A DNA stretch of 64,000 bases from Bosea sp. 124 (GCF_003046175.1 NZ_PZZM01000001.1:4791001-4855000); one strand, 5' to 3'; counted from the stretch's first letter, positions 48,051 through 59,091 are shown. Notes: generated by a model from the sequence alone, not told the origin. Program-made: numbers and translations.

Positions 48051-48242
48051 CTCTTCGTCCCTCCTCAACCGGGTTCAAGGCCCGATGAAGCAAGATTGCA
48101 GATCACAACATAAGGATTGCTGACCGAAACGTCGAGATGTCGGGGCGCGGGGCGCTCCGTGCCCGCCGCATATTGCACGCAACCGCCGCTCATGCACTGT
48201 GACAGCCCGCAAACCGGCACAGAAATCTGGCGGCTTCATATC

Positions 48243-49319
48243 ATGGCCTATCGCACGCACCGTCCCGAATCGCTCCGCGCCCTCGTCCAGGACATGGTGG
48301 TCAAGGCAGGCTGGACCCTGGAGGAAGCCGTGGAGACGGCGCAGCACCTCGTGCTTGCGAACCTCAGCGGCCACGACAGCCATGGCGTCGGCATGCTGCC
48401 GCTGTATTTCCAATCGCTGCAGGACGGCAACCTCTCGCCGCAGTCGCGGCCACAGACACGGCTGGACGCCGCGCCCTTCCTGATCGTCGACGCCGGCGTT
48501 TCGCTCGGCCAGCCGGCCGCTCGCAATGCGGTCGAGCAGGCGGCGCGAATGGCGAAGACGGGCGGCGTCGCGATCCTCAACCTGCTCGACGCCCATCATA
48601 TCGGCCGGATCGGCCATTATGCCGAGGCTGCGGCCGTGCATGGGCTGATCTCGCTGTTCTGGGTCAATGTCGCCGGCCGGCCGCCGATCGTCGCGCCCTT
48701 CGCGGCGAAGGAGGCGCGCTTCGGCACCAACCCCCATGCGATCGGCATCCCGCTGCCGGGCGGCGACCCGATCATCCTCGACTTCGCCACCAGCCGCATG
48801 GCCCATGGCAAGGCCCGCGTCGCGCTCAACAAGGGCGAGCCGGTGCCGCCAGGCTACATCATCGATGGCGAGGGCCGGCCAACGACCGAGCCGCGGCACG
48901 TCTTCCAGCATGGTCTCGCTGGCGACGAGGCCCTGGGGGCGCTGCTGCCCTTCGGCGACCATAAGGGCGCCGGCCTCTCGCTGATCGCGGAGCTGCTCTC
49001 GGCCGGGCTGATGGGGGCCGCGCGCATCGACCAGAAACCGGCGAAGAGCTGGATCATCAATTCCCTCTTCGGCGTGCTGATCGATCCGGCAAGGCTCGAG
49101 CCCGATGCCGGGCTGCGCCGGAGCCGGATCGAGAGCTATCTCGCCTTCGTCCGCGCCGCGCGCCCGCAAGACGAGGCCAACCCGGTGCTGACGCCGGGCG
49201 AGAAGGAGCGCGCCGTCCGGATCGAGCGCGGCGAAAGCGGCATCCCGCTCGACGACGAGACCTGGTCGCAGATCAGGGCCGCCGCGGCCGCCCATGGCAT
49301 CGACGCCGAGAGCTACTGA
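48243..49319 (+). CDS. Ldh-family (malate/lactate/ureidoglycolate-type) oxidoreductase
   Basis: A 358-aa NAD(P)-dependent 2-hydroxyacid oxidoreductase of the Ldh/MDH type. NLSGHDSHGVGMLPLYFQSL (catalytic His region), VNVAGRPPIVAPF, FGTNPHAIGIPLPGGDPIIL and DFATSRMAHGK are characteristic. Substrate cannot be decided; no ureide or phenylpyruvate genes are nearby. The start at 48243 (MAYRTHRPES) is family-consistent; the open frame upstream to 48117 lacks family similarity. Confidence 0.88.
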   Translation: MAYRTHRPESLRALVQDMVVKAGWTLEEAVETAQHLVLANLSGHDSHGVGMLPLYFQSLQDGNLSPQSRPQTRLDAAPFLIVDAGVSLGQPAARNAVEQAARMAKTGGVAILNLLDAHHIGRIGHYAEAAAVHGLISLFWVNVAGRPPIVAPFAAKEARFGTNPHAIGIPLPGGDPIILDFATSRMAHGKARVALNKGEPVPPGYIIDGEGRPTTEPRHVFQHGLAGDEALGALLPFGDHKGAGLSLIAELLSAGLMGAARIDQKPAKSWIINSLFGVLIDPARLEPDAGLRRSRIESYLAFVRAARPQDEANPVLTPGEKERAVRIERGESGIPLDDETWSQIRAAAAAHGIDAESY

Positions 49320-49344
49320 TGCACAACAGCGCCCGGGCCGTGTC

Positions 49345-49728
49345 ATGACGCTCGACGGCTACACCGCATTCTGTGCCGCCCTCCCCGCGACGCATATGGT
49401 CGTGCAGTGGGGCGGCGCGCATGTCTGGAAGGTTGGCGACAAGGTCTTCGCGATCGCCCGCACCGATGACGGCGTGGCGCTGTCCATCACCTTCAAATGC
49501 TCCTGGGCGAGCTTCGACATCCTGAAGGAGCAGCCGGGCCTGCGTCCGGCGCCCTACCTCGCCTCGCGCGGCATGAGCTGGATCCAGCGCCTGACGGACG
49601 AGGCCATGCCCGACGCGGCCCTGCAGGACTATCTGCGGGAGAGCCACAGGCTGGTCGCGGGCAAGCTGACAAGGCGTGTGCGGGCAGAGCTGGGGCTAGA
49701 CGTTCAAACCAGTTCCCGGCGACTTTGA
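49345..49728 (+). CDS. MmcQ/YjbR-family protein
   Basis: A 127-aa protein with a double-wing DNA-binding-like fold: MTLDGYTAFCAALPATHMVV, HVWKVGDKVFAIARTDDG, SITFKCSWASFDILKEQPGL and RGMSWIQRL are the YjbR core. Family is common, function unknown. The ATG at 49345 lies 25 bp past the previous gene's stop, so it is likely in the same transcript. Confidence 0.88.
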   Translation: MTLDGYTAFCAALPATHMVVQWGGAHVWKVGDKVFAIARTDDGVALSITFKCSWASFDILKEQPGLRPAPYLASRGMSWIQRLTDEAMPDAALQDYLRESHRLVAGKLTRRVRAELGLDVQTSSRRL

Positions 49729-49738
49729 ACTCTTGTGC

Positions 49739-49854
49739 GCGTCGTCCCGGACAAGCCGCGAAGCGGCACCGATCCGTGACCCATTCCGGAGCATCAACCA
49801 GAAAGGTTCGGGAATGCGTCCCGGGCCTTCGCTGCGCTGCGCCCCGGACGACGC
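49739..49854. repeat. Dispersed palindromic intergenic repeat, copy B
   Basis: Imperfect outer arms GCGTCGTCCCGG (49739-49750) and CCGGACGACGC (49844-49854). The inner segment ACAAGCCGCGAAGCGGC is exactly shared, in inverted orientation, with copy A at 21.4 kb. It lies just past the YjbR-like gene, convergent with PhzF. Confidence 0.8.
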
Positions 49855-49880
49855 GTTCAGGCAAATGCGTTTCTGATCGC

Positions 49881-50768
49881 CTAAAGCAACGCCTCGCCGC
49901 GAAAGACCGGCACGCAGGAGCCGCCGACCGTCGCGCGGATGCCGTCCGCGCCGCGCCGGGCAGTGACCCGCAACTGGCTCGGGCGGCCCATCTCGACGCC
50001 CTGCGTCAGCGAGAAGGCCGCGCTGTCACCGCCGTCGAGCGAGAGCAGGAGGGCAGCCAGCGTGGCGCTGGCGCTGCCGGTGGCGGGGTCCTCCCAGGTG
50101 CCGGACAGCGGAGCGAACATGCGCGCCCGGATCTGCGCGCCGTCGCGGACATAGATGAACAGCGAGAGCCGGCCCTGCAGGGCCGGAAAAGCCTGCTCCA
50201 GCGCCTGAAAGGCCGCGATGTCCGGTCGCGCGCGGCCCAGCGAGTCGGCTCGCACCTCGGCCAGGACGAAATGCACGCCGACGGAGGCCTGGATCGGCCT
50301 GTGGGCCCCGACGACGACATCGGCGGTGTCGAGGCCGGCGCAGGCCGCGATGGCGTCTGCCGGAAGTTCGATGCCGGTCGAGAGCGGCTGCGGCGCGGCG
50401 ATCGTCGCACCCGTGACCTCGCCATCCGGGCCGCTGGCGATCCTGACCTCGACGAGGCCGGCGATCTCCTCGAAGCGCAGCACGCCGTCCCGGTCGCGGC
50501 CATGGCGTGCGAGCACGAAGCCGGTGCCGACATTGGGGTGTCCGGCGAAGGGCATTTCGGCGGTGCGATGGAAGATGCGCACCCGCGCCGTATGAGCCGG
50601 ATCGGCCGGAGGCAGCACGAAGGTCGTCTCGCTGTAGTTCATCTCGGCAGCGAGCGACTGCATCTCGGCGTCGCTCAGGCCGCGGGCATCGGTGAAGACC
50701 GCGAGCTGGTTGCCGCCGAAGCGCTGTTCGGTGAAGACGTCGACGGTCTCATAGGCGAATTTGCGCAT
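49881..50768 (-). CDS. PhzF-family isomerase/epimerase-like protein
   Basis: A 295-aa protein of the PhzF/DAP-epimerase fold. Catalytic-Glu region AEMNYSETTFVLPP, substrate loop FAGHPNVGTGFVLA, and C-terminal half with GTWEDPATGSASATLAALLL. PhzF acts in phenazine synthesis, but most genomic homologues stand alone, as here, and have no assigned reaction. The start at 50768 is clear. The 284 bp to sufT (50769-51052) hold no gene; a small hairpin ACGGAC/GTCCGT is present. Confidence 0.9.
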   Translation of the reverse strand: MRKFAYETVDVFTEQRFGGNQLAVFTDARGLSDAEMQSLAAEMNYSETTFVLPPADPAHTARVRIFHRTAEMPFAGHPNVGTGFVLARHGRDRDGVLRFEEIAGLVEVRIASGPDGEVTGATIAAPQPLSTGIELPADAIAACAGLDTADVVVGAHRPIQASVGVHFVLAEVRADSLGRARPDIAAFQALEQAFPALQGRLSLFIYVRDGAQIRARMFAPLSGTWEDPATGSASATLAALLLSLDGGDSAAFSLTQGVEMGRPSQLRVTARRGADGIRATVGGSCVPVFRGEALL

Positions 50769-51052
50769 GACTGGCTCCCCACCGCGCGGATAACGCGCGG
50801 CCCGGCCGCCTTGATGCCACCGATTCAGGCGGCGGGATAATGAAGCTCGCAGATGCGATCGATCACGAGATGCGATCGCCTGCGTCAGCCGAGAGGCTCA
50901 CTCAAAGCCGAGGCTCTCTGAAAACGCGCTCCGGTGAGTCGGCTGGCGCGGCTTTCGAGAACCGGAGCGGAACGGACTGATGTCCGTGAGCACCGGAAGC
51001 GCAGAAAACGGCGTCGGACGGCCGCCGGAGTAGAGTTCGCAGAGCGGTTCGC

Positions 51053-51433
51053 TCACCACATGTCGAGCGCGACCCTCGCCTCGTCGGACATGCGCGACTG
51101 GTCCCAGGGCGGGTCGAAGGTCATGTTGACGGTCACGGAGGCGACGCCCTGAACGGTGCTGACCGCGTTTTCGACCCAGCCCGGCATCTCGCCCGCGACA
51201 GGGCAGCCCGGCGCCGTCAGCGTCATGTCGATCGTGACCTGGCGGTCGTCGGCGATGTCGACGCGGTAGATCAGGCCGAGCTCGTAAATGTCGGAGGGGA
51301 TTTCCGGATCGTAGACCGTCTTCAGCGCCGCGACGATGTCGTCGGTCAGGCGGTCGATCTCTTCCGGGGGCAGGCCGGCGCCGGCGCCCATGGTCGGGGC
51401 ATTCGGCTTCAGCTCTTCGGTGATGTCGGTCAT
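51053..51433 (-). CDS. sufT: SufT-like Fe-S assembly protein (DUF59/MIP18)
   Basis: A 126-aa protein: IVAALKTVYDPEIPSDIYEL and TAPGCPVAGEMPGWVENAV are the DUF59 motif with its conserved Cys, and FDPPWDQSRMSDEARVALDM is the closing helix. SufT acts as an auxiliary factor in Fe-S maturation and regularly ends the suf operon in alphaproteobacteria. It lies 17 bp after sufS on the same strand. Confidence 0.93.
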   Translation of the reverse strand: MTDITEELKPNAPTMGAGAGLPPEEIDRLTDDIVAALKTVYDPEIPSDIYELGLIYRVDIADDRQVTIDMTLTAPGCPVAGEMPGWVENAVSTVQGVASVTVNMTFDPPWDQSRMSDEARVALDMW

Positions 51434-51450
51434 GGCTTTACCAATCCTAC

Positions 51451-52689
51451 TCAGGCGAACAGGCTCTCGGCCTTTTGCAGGGCTTCGACGAGCTTATCGA
51501 CCTCGTCCATGGTATTATAGAGGCCAAACGAGGCTCGGCAGGTCGACGTCACCCCATATCGTGCCAAAAGCGGCATGGCGCAATGGGTTCCGGCCCGGAC
51601 GGCGACACCGGCCCGGTCGATCACCGTCGCGACGTCATGGGCGTGGGCGCCCTTCATCTCGAAGGCGACGATGGCGCCCTTGTCCCTGGCCTTGCCGAAG
51701 ATGCGGATCGAGTTCATCTCGCCGAGCCGCTGCATGGCGTAGGCGCCGAGCCTGGCTTCATGGGCCGCGATGTTCTCGCGGCCGAGCGCCATCATGTAGT
51801 CGAGCGCGGCGCCGAGGCCGACCGCCTCGATGATCGCCGGCGTGCCGGATTCGAAGCGGTGCGGCGGGTCGTTATAGGTGACCGCGTCTTCGGTGACGGT
51901 GACGATCATCTCGCCGCCGCCTTCATAGGGCGGCAGCTTGTCCAGCCACGCCTTCTTGCCCCAGAGGATGCCGGAGCCGGTCGGTCCATAGGTCTTGTGG
52001 CCGGTGAAGGCATAGAAATCGCAGCCGAGCGCCTGCACGTCGACCGGCAGGTGGACCGCGCTCTGGCTGCCATCGACGACCAGCGGAATGCCGTGCGAGC
52101 GGCAGATCGCGGCGACCTCGGCGATCGGGACGATGGTGCCGATCGCGTTCGACATATGGGTCAGCGACACCACCTTGGTCCGCGGCGTGATGAGCTTCTC
52201 GAATTCCTCGATCAGGAAATTGCCGTCCTCGTCGACCGGCGCCCATTTGATCACGGCGCCATGGCGCTCGCGCCAATAGTGCCAGGGCACGATGTTGGAG
52301 TGGTGCTCCAGGATCGAGAGGATGATCTCGTCACCCTCGCCGAGCTGGAGATGGCGGCCGAGCGAGGAGGCAACGGTGTTCAGCGAGCCCGTCGAGGAGC
52401 GCGTGAAGACGATCTCCTCGAGATGGGCGGCATTCAGGAAGCGGCGGGCGCTTTCGCGAGCGGCCTCATAGGCTTCGGTCGAGGCGTTGGCGAGATAGTG
52501 CAGGCCGCGATGGACGTTGGCGTAGTCCTCGCGCATCAGCCTGGTCATCGCCTCGATGACGACTTCCGGCTTCTGGGCCGAGGCGGCGTTGTCGAGATAG
52601 ACCAGCGGCTTGCCGTAGACTTCCCGGCTCAGGATCGCGAAATCCTTGCGGATCTCCGAGACATCATAGGGCTTCGCCAGTGCGTTCAT
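51451..52689 (-). CDS. sufS: Cysteine desulfurase SufS
   Basis: A 412-aa PLP enzyme moving sulfur from cysteine onto the SUF scaffold. PLP-Lys in YAFTGHKTYGPTGSGILWGK and the catalytic Cys in VRAGTHCAMPLLARYG, the class II (SufS/CsdA) pattern. Family length. It follows the tautomerase gene by 16 bp in the suf operon. A second, class I desulfurase lies at 56.8-58.0 kb in the same operon. Confidence 0.96.
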   Translation of the reverse strand: MNALAKPYDVSEIRKDFAILSREVYGKPLVYLDNAASAQKPEVVIEAMTRLMREDYANVHRGLHYLANASTEAYEAARESARRFLNAAHLEEIVFTRSSTGSLNTVASSLGRHLQLGEGDEIILSILEHHSNIVPWHYWRERHGAVIKWAPVDEDGNFLIEEFEKLITPRTKVVSLTHMSNAIGTIVPIAEVAAICRSHGIPLVVDGSQSAVHLPVDVQALGCDFYAFTGHKTYGPTGSGILWGKKAWLDKLPPYEGGGEMIVTVTEDAVTYNDPPHRFESGTPAIIEAVGLGAALDYMMALGRENIAAHEARLGAYAMQRLGEMNSIRIFGKARDKGAIVAFEMKGAHAHDVATVIDRAGVAVRAGTHCAMPLLARYGVTSTCRASFGLYNTMDEVDKLVEALQKAESLFA

Positions 52690-52705
52690 GGTTCAGGCCT
52701 TTCGA

Positions 52706-52915
52706 TCAAGCTTTTCCCGGCGAGGCCGGGGCCTTGTCGGCGACGAGCTCGCCGCCATGGCCCCAATCCTCGCGCTCGATCTCCTGGATCACGATATGGG
52801 TGTTCTGCGGGTTCTTGCCGAGGACGCGCACCAGCGTCTGCGTGAATTCCTTCACGATCTCGGCCTTCTGGGCGCGGGTCGCGCCCTTGGTGATCTGCAG
52901 ATTGATGTAGGGCAT
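52706..52915 (-). CDS. 4-oxalocrotonate tautomerase-family protein inside the suf operon
   Basis: A 69-aa protein with the catalytic N-terminal Pro after Met (MPYINLQITKGATRAQKAEI) and THIVIQEIEREDWGHGGEL, the small tautomerase fold. Its ATG shares one base with the sufD stop (TGATG), so it is co-translated with suf genes. Not a standard SUF component; it may have been captured. Enzymatic substrate unknown. Confidence 0.9.
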   Translation of the reverse strand: MPYINLQITKGATRAQKAEIVKEFTQTLVRVLGKNPQNTHIVIQEIEREDWGHGGELVADKAPASPGKA

Positions 52916-54264
52916 CAGATGGCACTCACGACCGAGGAAGCTTCACGCGCGCCGAGCCAGGCCTCGATCTCGGCCATGACAAGATCGCGCAGCGTCTCGT
53001 CCTGGACGAATTCGACCGCCTCGCCCGCGAAGGCCTGCAGCACCAGCGCTTCGGCCTGCGGACGCGGCAGGCCGCGCGCCATCAGGTAGAAGAGCTGCTC
53101 GCCGTCGATCTGCGCCACGGTCGCGCCATGGCCGCAGACGACGTCATCGGCGAAGATTTCGAGCTCCGGCTTGTTGAACATGGTCGCGCCGTCGTTCAGC
53201 AGCAGCGCATTGCTCTTCATGCTGCCATCGGTCTTCTGCGCATGCTGGCGCACGATGACCTTACCCTGGAAGACGCCGGTGCCCTCCCCGCCGATGATCG
53301 ACTTGAACATCTCGCGGCTGGTGCCATGCGGCACCTCGTGATCCATCACCAGCGTCACGTCGGAATGCTCGGAACCGCCGAGCAGGTTGACGCCGCGCAG
53401 ACCGATTTCGGTGTGCTCGCCGGCATAGCGGACGAAATACTGCTGGCGGACCTTGGCGGCGTCGCAGACCAGCGCGAAGGAGTCGAACTTCGCGTTCCCG
53501 CCCACCGTGGCGAGCAGACTGAAGATGCCGACAGAACCCTCCGACTGATCCGTCAGGAGCCGAACATGCTCCACCTCGGTCTCGTTGCCGGCCTCGACGA
53601 CGAGCGCGACGTTAAGCTGCTGCGGCGCCTTGCCGAGGCAGGCGTTGATCTCGACGATCGTCGCCTTGGCCCCGTCGCCCACGAGCACGACCGAGCGACC
53701 ATAAACCGAAATCTCCGTCTCGCCCGAGAACAGGCGCACGATCGCGATCGGCCTTTCAAGCACGACACCGGCGGCGATCTCGACGAAGGCACCGTCACGC
53801 ATCAGGGCCGCATTGAGCATCAGCCCGCTATCATCGGCAGCGACGGACGGACCGGAGAGCAGGCTCGGCAGGTCGTCGCGACCGGAGACGAGCGCATCGG
53901 CCAGCGTCTGCACGGAGAGCCCCTCGGGCAGCCCCTCCAGAGAGGACAGCTCGGGCACGAAGGCGCCGTCGACGAGCACGACGACCGTCGCATCAAGGGC
54001 GAGTTCGGCGAGCTTAACCCGCGCCGTATCGAGCGTGCGGGGGCCCGTCGCTAGCGGGGCAGCCTCGCGCAGCATGCTGCGCAGATCGGTGTAGCGCCAG
54101 GTCTCGAGCCGGCGATGCGGCAGGCCTCTGGCCTCGAAGCCAGCGAAGGCATCCTCGCGCAGCTTGCGCACGGCCGGACCGCCCGGCAGCTCGGCCTTGA
54201 TATCGGCGAATTGCTGGACGAGCTGCTGTTCAGCCGCGGTCTTGAGCGGGGTGACGATGCCCAT
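52915..54264 (-). CDS. sufD: Fe-S cluster scaffold component SufD
   Basis: A 449-aa beta-helical component of SufBC2D that builds clusters. VMDHEVPHGTSREMFKSIIG and FQGKVIVRQHAQKTDGSMKS and EIFADDVVCGHGATVAQID match the SufB/D core, including the conserved His (HAQKTDG, CGHGAT). The start at 54264 (MGIVTPLKTAA) is just past the sufC stop; the frame above it is not used. Confidence 0.95.
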   Translation of the reverse strand: MGIVTPLKTAAEQQLVQQFADIKAELPGGPAVRKLREDAFAGFEARGLPHRRLETWRYTDLRSMLREAAPLATGPRTLDTARVKLAELALDATVVVLVDGAFVPELSSLEGLPEGLSVQTLADALVSGRDDLPSLLSGPSVAADDSGLMLNAALMRDGAFVEIAAGVVLERPIAIVRLFSGETEISVYGRSVVLVGDGAKATIVEINACLGKAPQQLNVALVVEAGNETEVEHVRLLTDQSEGSVGIFSLLATVGGNAKFDSFALVCDAAKVRQQYFVRYAGEHTEIGLRGVNLLGGSEHSDVTLVMDHEVPHGTSREMFKSIIGGEGTGVFQGKVIVRQHAQKTDGSMKSNALLLNDGATMFNKPELEIFADDVVCGHGATVAQIDGEQLFYLMARGLPRPQAEALVLQAFAGEAVEFVQDETLRDLVMAEIEAWLGAREASSVVSAI

Positions 54265-54265
54265 C

Positions 54266-55018
54266 TCAGGCCGCCTCGACATAGGACGCATAGCCGCTCT
54301 TCTCGAGCTCCAACGCCAGATCCTTGCCGCCGGTCTTCACGATCTTGCCCTTCGACATGACGTGGACCGTGTCGGGGATGATGTGGTCGAGCAGGCGCTG
54401 GTAGTGGGTGATGACGAGGAAGCCGCGGCTCTTGTCGCGCAGCGCGTTGACGCCCTCGGCGACGATGCGCAGCGCATCGATATCGAGGCCGGAATCGGTC
54501 TCGTCGAGGATGCACATGGACGGCGAAAGCAGCGCCATCTGAAGGATTTCCATGCGCTTCTTCTCGCCACCGGAAAAGCCGACATTGAGCGGCCGGCGCA
54601 GCATGGCCTTGTCGATGCTCAGGGCATCGGCCGCCGCGTTGACCTTCTTGATGAAGTCAGGCGTCAGCAGCTCATCCTCGCCGCGCGCCTTGCGCTGGGC
54701 GTTCATCGCCGCCTTGAGGAAGGTCATGGTGGCGACGCCGGGGATCTCCAGCGGATACTGGAAGGCGAGGAAGACGCCGGCGGCGGCGCGGGCGTCGGCC
54801 TCCATCTCCAGCAGGTTCTCGCCATTGAGCAGAATCTCGCCGTCGAGGACCTCATAGTCCTCCTTGCCGGCGATGACATAGCTCAGCGTCGACTTGCCGG
54901 AGCCGTTCGGGCCCATGATGGCCGCGACCTCGCCGTCGTTGACGGTGAGGTTGAGGCCGTTGAGGATCTGCTTGTCTTCGTCGGCGATCTTGACGACGAG
55001 ATTACGAATTTCGAGCAT
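54266..55018 (-). CDS. sufC: Fe-S cluster assembly ATPase SufC
   Basis: A 250-aa ABC-type ATPase that powers SufB-SufD. Walker [17 protein letters not shown]-loop [12 protein letters not shown], signature [14 protein letters not shown], Walker [19 protein letters not shown]-loop [13 protein letters not shown]. All intact. The ATG at 55018 has AGGATAG upstream; a GTG at 55021 precedes it. A 95-aa membrane gene lies between sufC and sufB. Confidence 0.97.
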   Translation of the reverse strand: MLEIRNLVVKIADEDKQILNGLNLTVNDGEVAAIMGPNGSGKSTLSYVIAGKEDYEVLDGEILLNGENLLEMEADARAAAGVFLAFQYPLEIPGVATMTFLKAAMNAQRKARGEDELLTPDFIKKVNAAADALSIDKAMLRRPLNVGFSGGEKKRMEILQMALLSPSMCILDETDSGLDIDALRIVAEGVNALRDKSRGFLVITHYQRLLDHIIPDTVHVMSKGKIVKTGGKDLALELEKSGYASYVEAA

Positions 55019-55023
55019 CACAT

Positions 55024-55307
55024 CTATCCTGTCGGGTAAAATTTTTCGCGCTTTTGAGCAATCTGCTCATCATTCAAACCGGCTGCTCTCCAGTATTCAA
55101 CGAAGGCACGGTCCTTTCGCGAACTCGCTTTGAAGCTTCCAAACACACAGATGATGGTGTTCGCGGCTAGCAGCGATAGGACTATGCGGCCGTCAAAAAA
55201 GGGGCTCGCCAAAAGAGAGAGAACAAAGCCGCCGACAAGAGCAAGAATCCATCGTTGAGTACGACGATCCGCCTGCTTCATATCGGCAGCCAGCCTCTCG
55301 AGTTCAC

Positions 55308-55311
<4 letters not shown>
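55024..55311 (-). CDS. Small membrane protein between sufB and sufC, unknown
   Basis: A 95-aa protein: helical charged start ([20 protein letters not shown]), two hydrophobic segments ([18 protein letters not shown] and [18 protein letters not shown]) and a basic tail with [23 protein letters not shown] start overlaps the sufB stop (GTGA), so it is translationally coupled. The DNA is more AT-rich than its neighbours. Not a known SUF component; it looks like a later insertion that has kept the operon intact. Confidence 0.8.
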
Positions 55312-56780
<1,469 letters not shown>

Positions 56781-56842
56781 TTTCTACTCTCCTGTCGCGG
56801 GTTCAAGGCCCGCCGGTCTGTTCTTCGTAGTGCGGAAACGTT

Positions 56843-58048
56843 TCAGGCGGCAGCCCGAGCGTTCCGATCCGGATGGTTGGCCAGCGCTTTCGCGTAGGCC
56901 GCAAGGACATGTTCGATCTCGGCTTCGGAGGTGGTCCATCCGAGCGATGCCCGCAAGGCCCCCGCGCTCATGGCAGGGTCGACGCCCATGGCGGTCAGCA
57001 CATGCGAGCGCCGGACCTTGCCCGACGAGCAGGCCGAGCCGGAGGACAGCGCGACGCCGGCGAGATCGAGCTTGATCAACGTGGTTTCAGCGGTGAGGCC
57101 CGGCGTCGCGAAGGCGCTGGTGTTGGGCAGGCGCGGCGCGGCACGGCCGAAGATGACGGTATCCGGCGACAGAGCGAGGACGCCGTCCTCGAGCCGGTCG
57201 CGCAGCGCGGTAAAGCGTCCGGATTCGGACGCGAGCGCAGCGTTCGCGATGGCAGCCGCAGTGCCAAAACCGACGATGCCCGGCAGGTTCTCGGTGCCGG
57301 CCCGCCAGCCACGCTCCTGCCCGCCGCCGCGCAAGGGCTTGTCGGCGAGTTCGAGCGCGCCGGTGCGGAAGACGATGGCCCCGATGCCCTTCGGCCCGCC
57401 GAGCTTGTGGGCGGAGACGGTCAGGACATCGACGCCCAGAGCCGCGATGTCGATGGCGATCTTGCCGGCAGCCTGGACCGCATCGCTGTGCAGCAGGGCC
57501 CCAAAACGCCTCGTGATCGCCGCGACCTCGGCTAGCGGCTGGATCACGCCGGTCTCGTTATTGGCGAGATGCAGGGAGACCAGCACGCGAGCACCCGGAT
57601 GCTCGGCCATGTGCCGCTCCAGCCGGGCGGAGAGCCAGGCGAGATCGACGAGCCCGTCCGCATCGACGGGGATCGTCTCGGCCGCATGCGCCGGGAAACG
57701 GTGGCCATCGCGCACGCAGGGATGCTCCGTCGCGCCATGCAGCAGCAGCGTGGCCGGCGTACGCACGCAATCGCGCCCGCCATCGCAATCCATCAAACCG
57801 GGCGAGAGGACCGTGGCGTTGGCTTCGGTGCCGCCGCTGGTGAAGACGACGTTGGTGGCTTTGGCGCCGACCAGCGCGGCAACCTGCTCGCGGGCCCGCT
57901 CCACCGCGGCGCGGGCGGCCCTGCCCTCGGCATGCACCGAGGAGGGGTTGCCCGGCATTGCCAGCGCGCGCGCCATCGCCTGCGCCACCTCGGGACGAAC
58001 CGGGGTGGTGGCGTTATGGTCGAGATAGGCGCGGGCGGACGCGATCAC
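56843..58048 (-). CDS. Cysteine desulfurase, class I (IscS/NifS-like)
   Basis: A 401-aa PLP enzyme. ARAYLDHNATTPVRPEVAQA opening, HGATEHPCVRDGHRF, PLP-Lys in TVSAHKLGGPKGIGAIVF and the catalytic Cys in LSSGSACSSGKVRRSHVL. Class I signature, unlike SufS at 51.5 kb, so this operon carries two desulfurases. GTG at 58048 has GGAG five bases before. It begins the suf operon here; no IscR is adjacent. An Irr-type palindrome lies 193 bp upstream. Confidence 0.95.
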   Translation of the reverse strand: MIASARAYLDHNATTPVRPEVAQAMARALAMPGNPSSVHAEGRAARAAVERAREQVAALVGAKATNVVFTSGGTEANATVLSPGLMDCDGGRDCVRTPATLLLHGATEHPCVRDGHRFPAHAAETIPVDADGLVDLAWLSARLERHMAEHPGARVLVSLHLANNETGVIQPLAEVAAITRRFGALLHSDAVQAAGKIAIDIAALGVDVLTVSAHKLGGPKGIGAIVFRTGALELADKPLRGGGQERGWRAGTENLPGIVGFGTAAAIANAALASESGRFTALRDRLEDGVLALSPDTVIFGRAAPRLPNTSAFATPGLTAETTLIKLDLAGVALSSGSACSSGKVRRSHVLTAMGVDPAMSAGALRASLGWTTSEAEIEHVLAAYAKALANHPDRNARAAA

Positions 58049-58240
58049 GGTTGCTCCATCTTGCCCGGTTGCTGGCCCGGGTGAACCCCAACTTGCCTCT
58101 TCGCGGGCGGCCGGCACGAAATGCTTGAATTCGCACCCCTGCGCCGTGCTATAGCCGCCCGTCCGAACCGGTCGCGAAGGGGGCAAGCGGCAACGCCGAA
58201 ACGGCGAACTGCCTGTATGTTCCCGACTTGTTCACGGCCG

Positions 58241-58255
58241 TTAGAACCATTCTAA
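58241..58255. promoter_or_regulatory. Irr/ICE-like palindrome upstream of the suf operon
   Basis: TTAGAACCATTCTAA, a perfect palindrome with a three-base spacer, matches the core of the ICE/Irr box (TTTAGAA, three bases, TTCTAAA) of Hyphomicrobiales; the outermost T and A are replaced by G. It lies in the 325-bp divergent region 58049-58373, 193 bp from the desulfurase start and 119 bp from the 58374 gene. No other site was recognised there. Confidence 0.7.
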
Positions 58256-58373
58256 GCGCTTGATGTAGGGCGCGAGCGGCGGGGCCGTCAAGGGTGACCG
58301 GGCCAATCGGCGGCGTGATGCCGGCTTTTGGCGGGTCGTTCCAGGCCCCGACCCAACAAAAGGCGACAAGACG

Positions 58374-59045
58374 ATGCCCGAGGTGATTTTCAACGGACCG
58401 GCCGGCCGGATCGAGGGCCGCTACCAGCCCGCCAAGAAGCGCGGCGCGCCGCTGGCCATCATCCTGCACCCGCACCCGCAATTCGGCGGGACGATGAACA
58501 ACCAGATCGTCTACAACCTGTTCTACACCTTCGTGAACCGGGGCTTCTCGGCGCTGCGCTTCAACTTCCGTGGCGTCGGCCGCAGCCAGGGCCATTTCGA
58601 CCATGGCGCCGGCGAGCTTTCGGACGCCGCCGCGGCGCTCGACTGGATGCAGGCGCTGAATCCCGAGGCCAAGAGCTGCTGGATCACCGGCGTCTCCTTC
58701 GGCGCCTGGATCGGCATGCAGCTCCTGATGCGCCGGCCGGAGATCGAGGGCTTCCTGTCGATCGCCGCGATGGCGAACCGCTATGATTTCTCGTTCCTGG
58801 CGCCCTGCCCGTCCTCGGGCCTGTTCGTGCACGGTTCCGAGGACCGCGTCGCCCCCGTCAAGGAGGTGATGGCGGTGATCGAGAAGGTGAAGACGCAGAA
58901 GGGCATCCAGATCGAGCATACCGTGGTCGAGGGCGCCAACCATTTCTTCGACGGCAAGGTCGATGTGCTGATGGAGCAGGTCGGCGCCTATCTCGACCGC
59001 ATGGTCGGGCCGGAAATCCTGAAGAGCGAGCAGGAACAGGCCTGA
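58374..59045 (+). CDS. Conserved alpha/beta hydrolase-fold protein
   Basis: A 223-aa protein. PLAIILHPHPQFGGTMNN, SALRFNFRGVGRSQGHFDHG, nucleophile region SCWITGVSFGAWIGMQLLMR (G-V-S-F-G), Asp in FVHGSEDRVAP and His in EGANHFFDGKVD. This family is frequent in alphaproteobacteria and has no fixed substrate. It diverges from the suf operon across the ICE-like site. The start at 58374 fits the family. Confidence 0.88.
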   Translation: MPEVIFNGPAGRIEGRYQPAKKRGAPLAIILHPHPQFGGTMNNQIVYNLFYTFVNRGFSALRFNFRGVGRSQGHFDHGAGELSDAAAALDWMQALNPEAKSCWITGVSFGAWIGMQLLMRRPEIEGFLSIAAMANRYDFSFLAPCPSSGLFVHGSEDRVAPVKEVMAVIEKVKTQKGIQIEHTVVEGANHFFDGKVDVLMEQVGAYLDRMVGPEILKSEQEQA

Positions 59046-59091
59046 GCCCAGGCATCGGCCCCTCGACGTCGTGCCGGCCCTTGTGGCGAGT

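Noticed and set aside
49881..50768. Phenazine biosynthesis gene
   Set aside because: A lone PhzF-family gene without phz partners; most such homologues are unrelated to phenazines.
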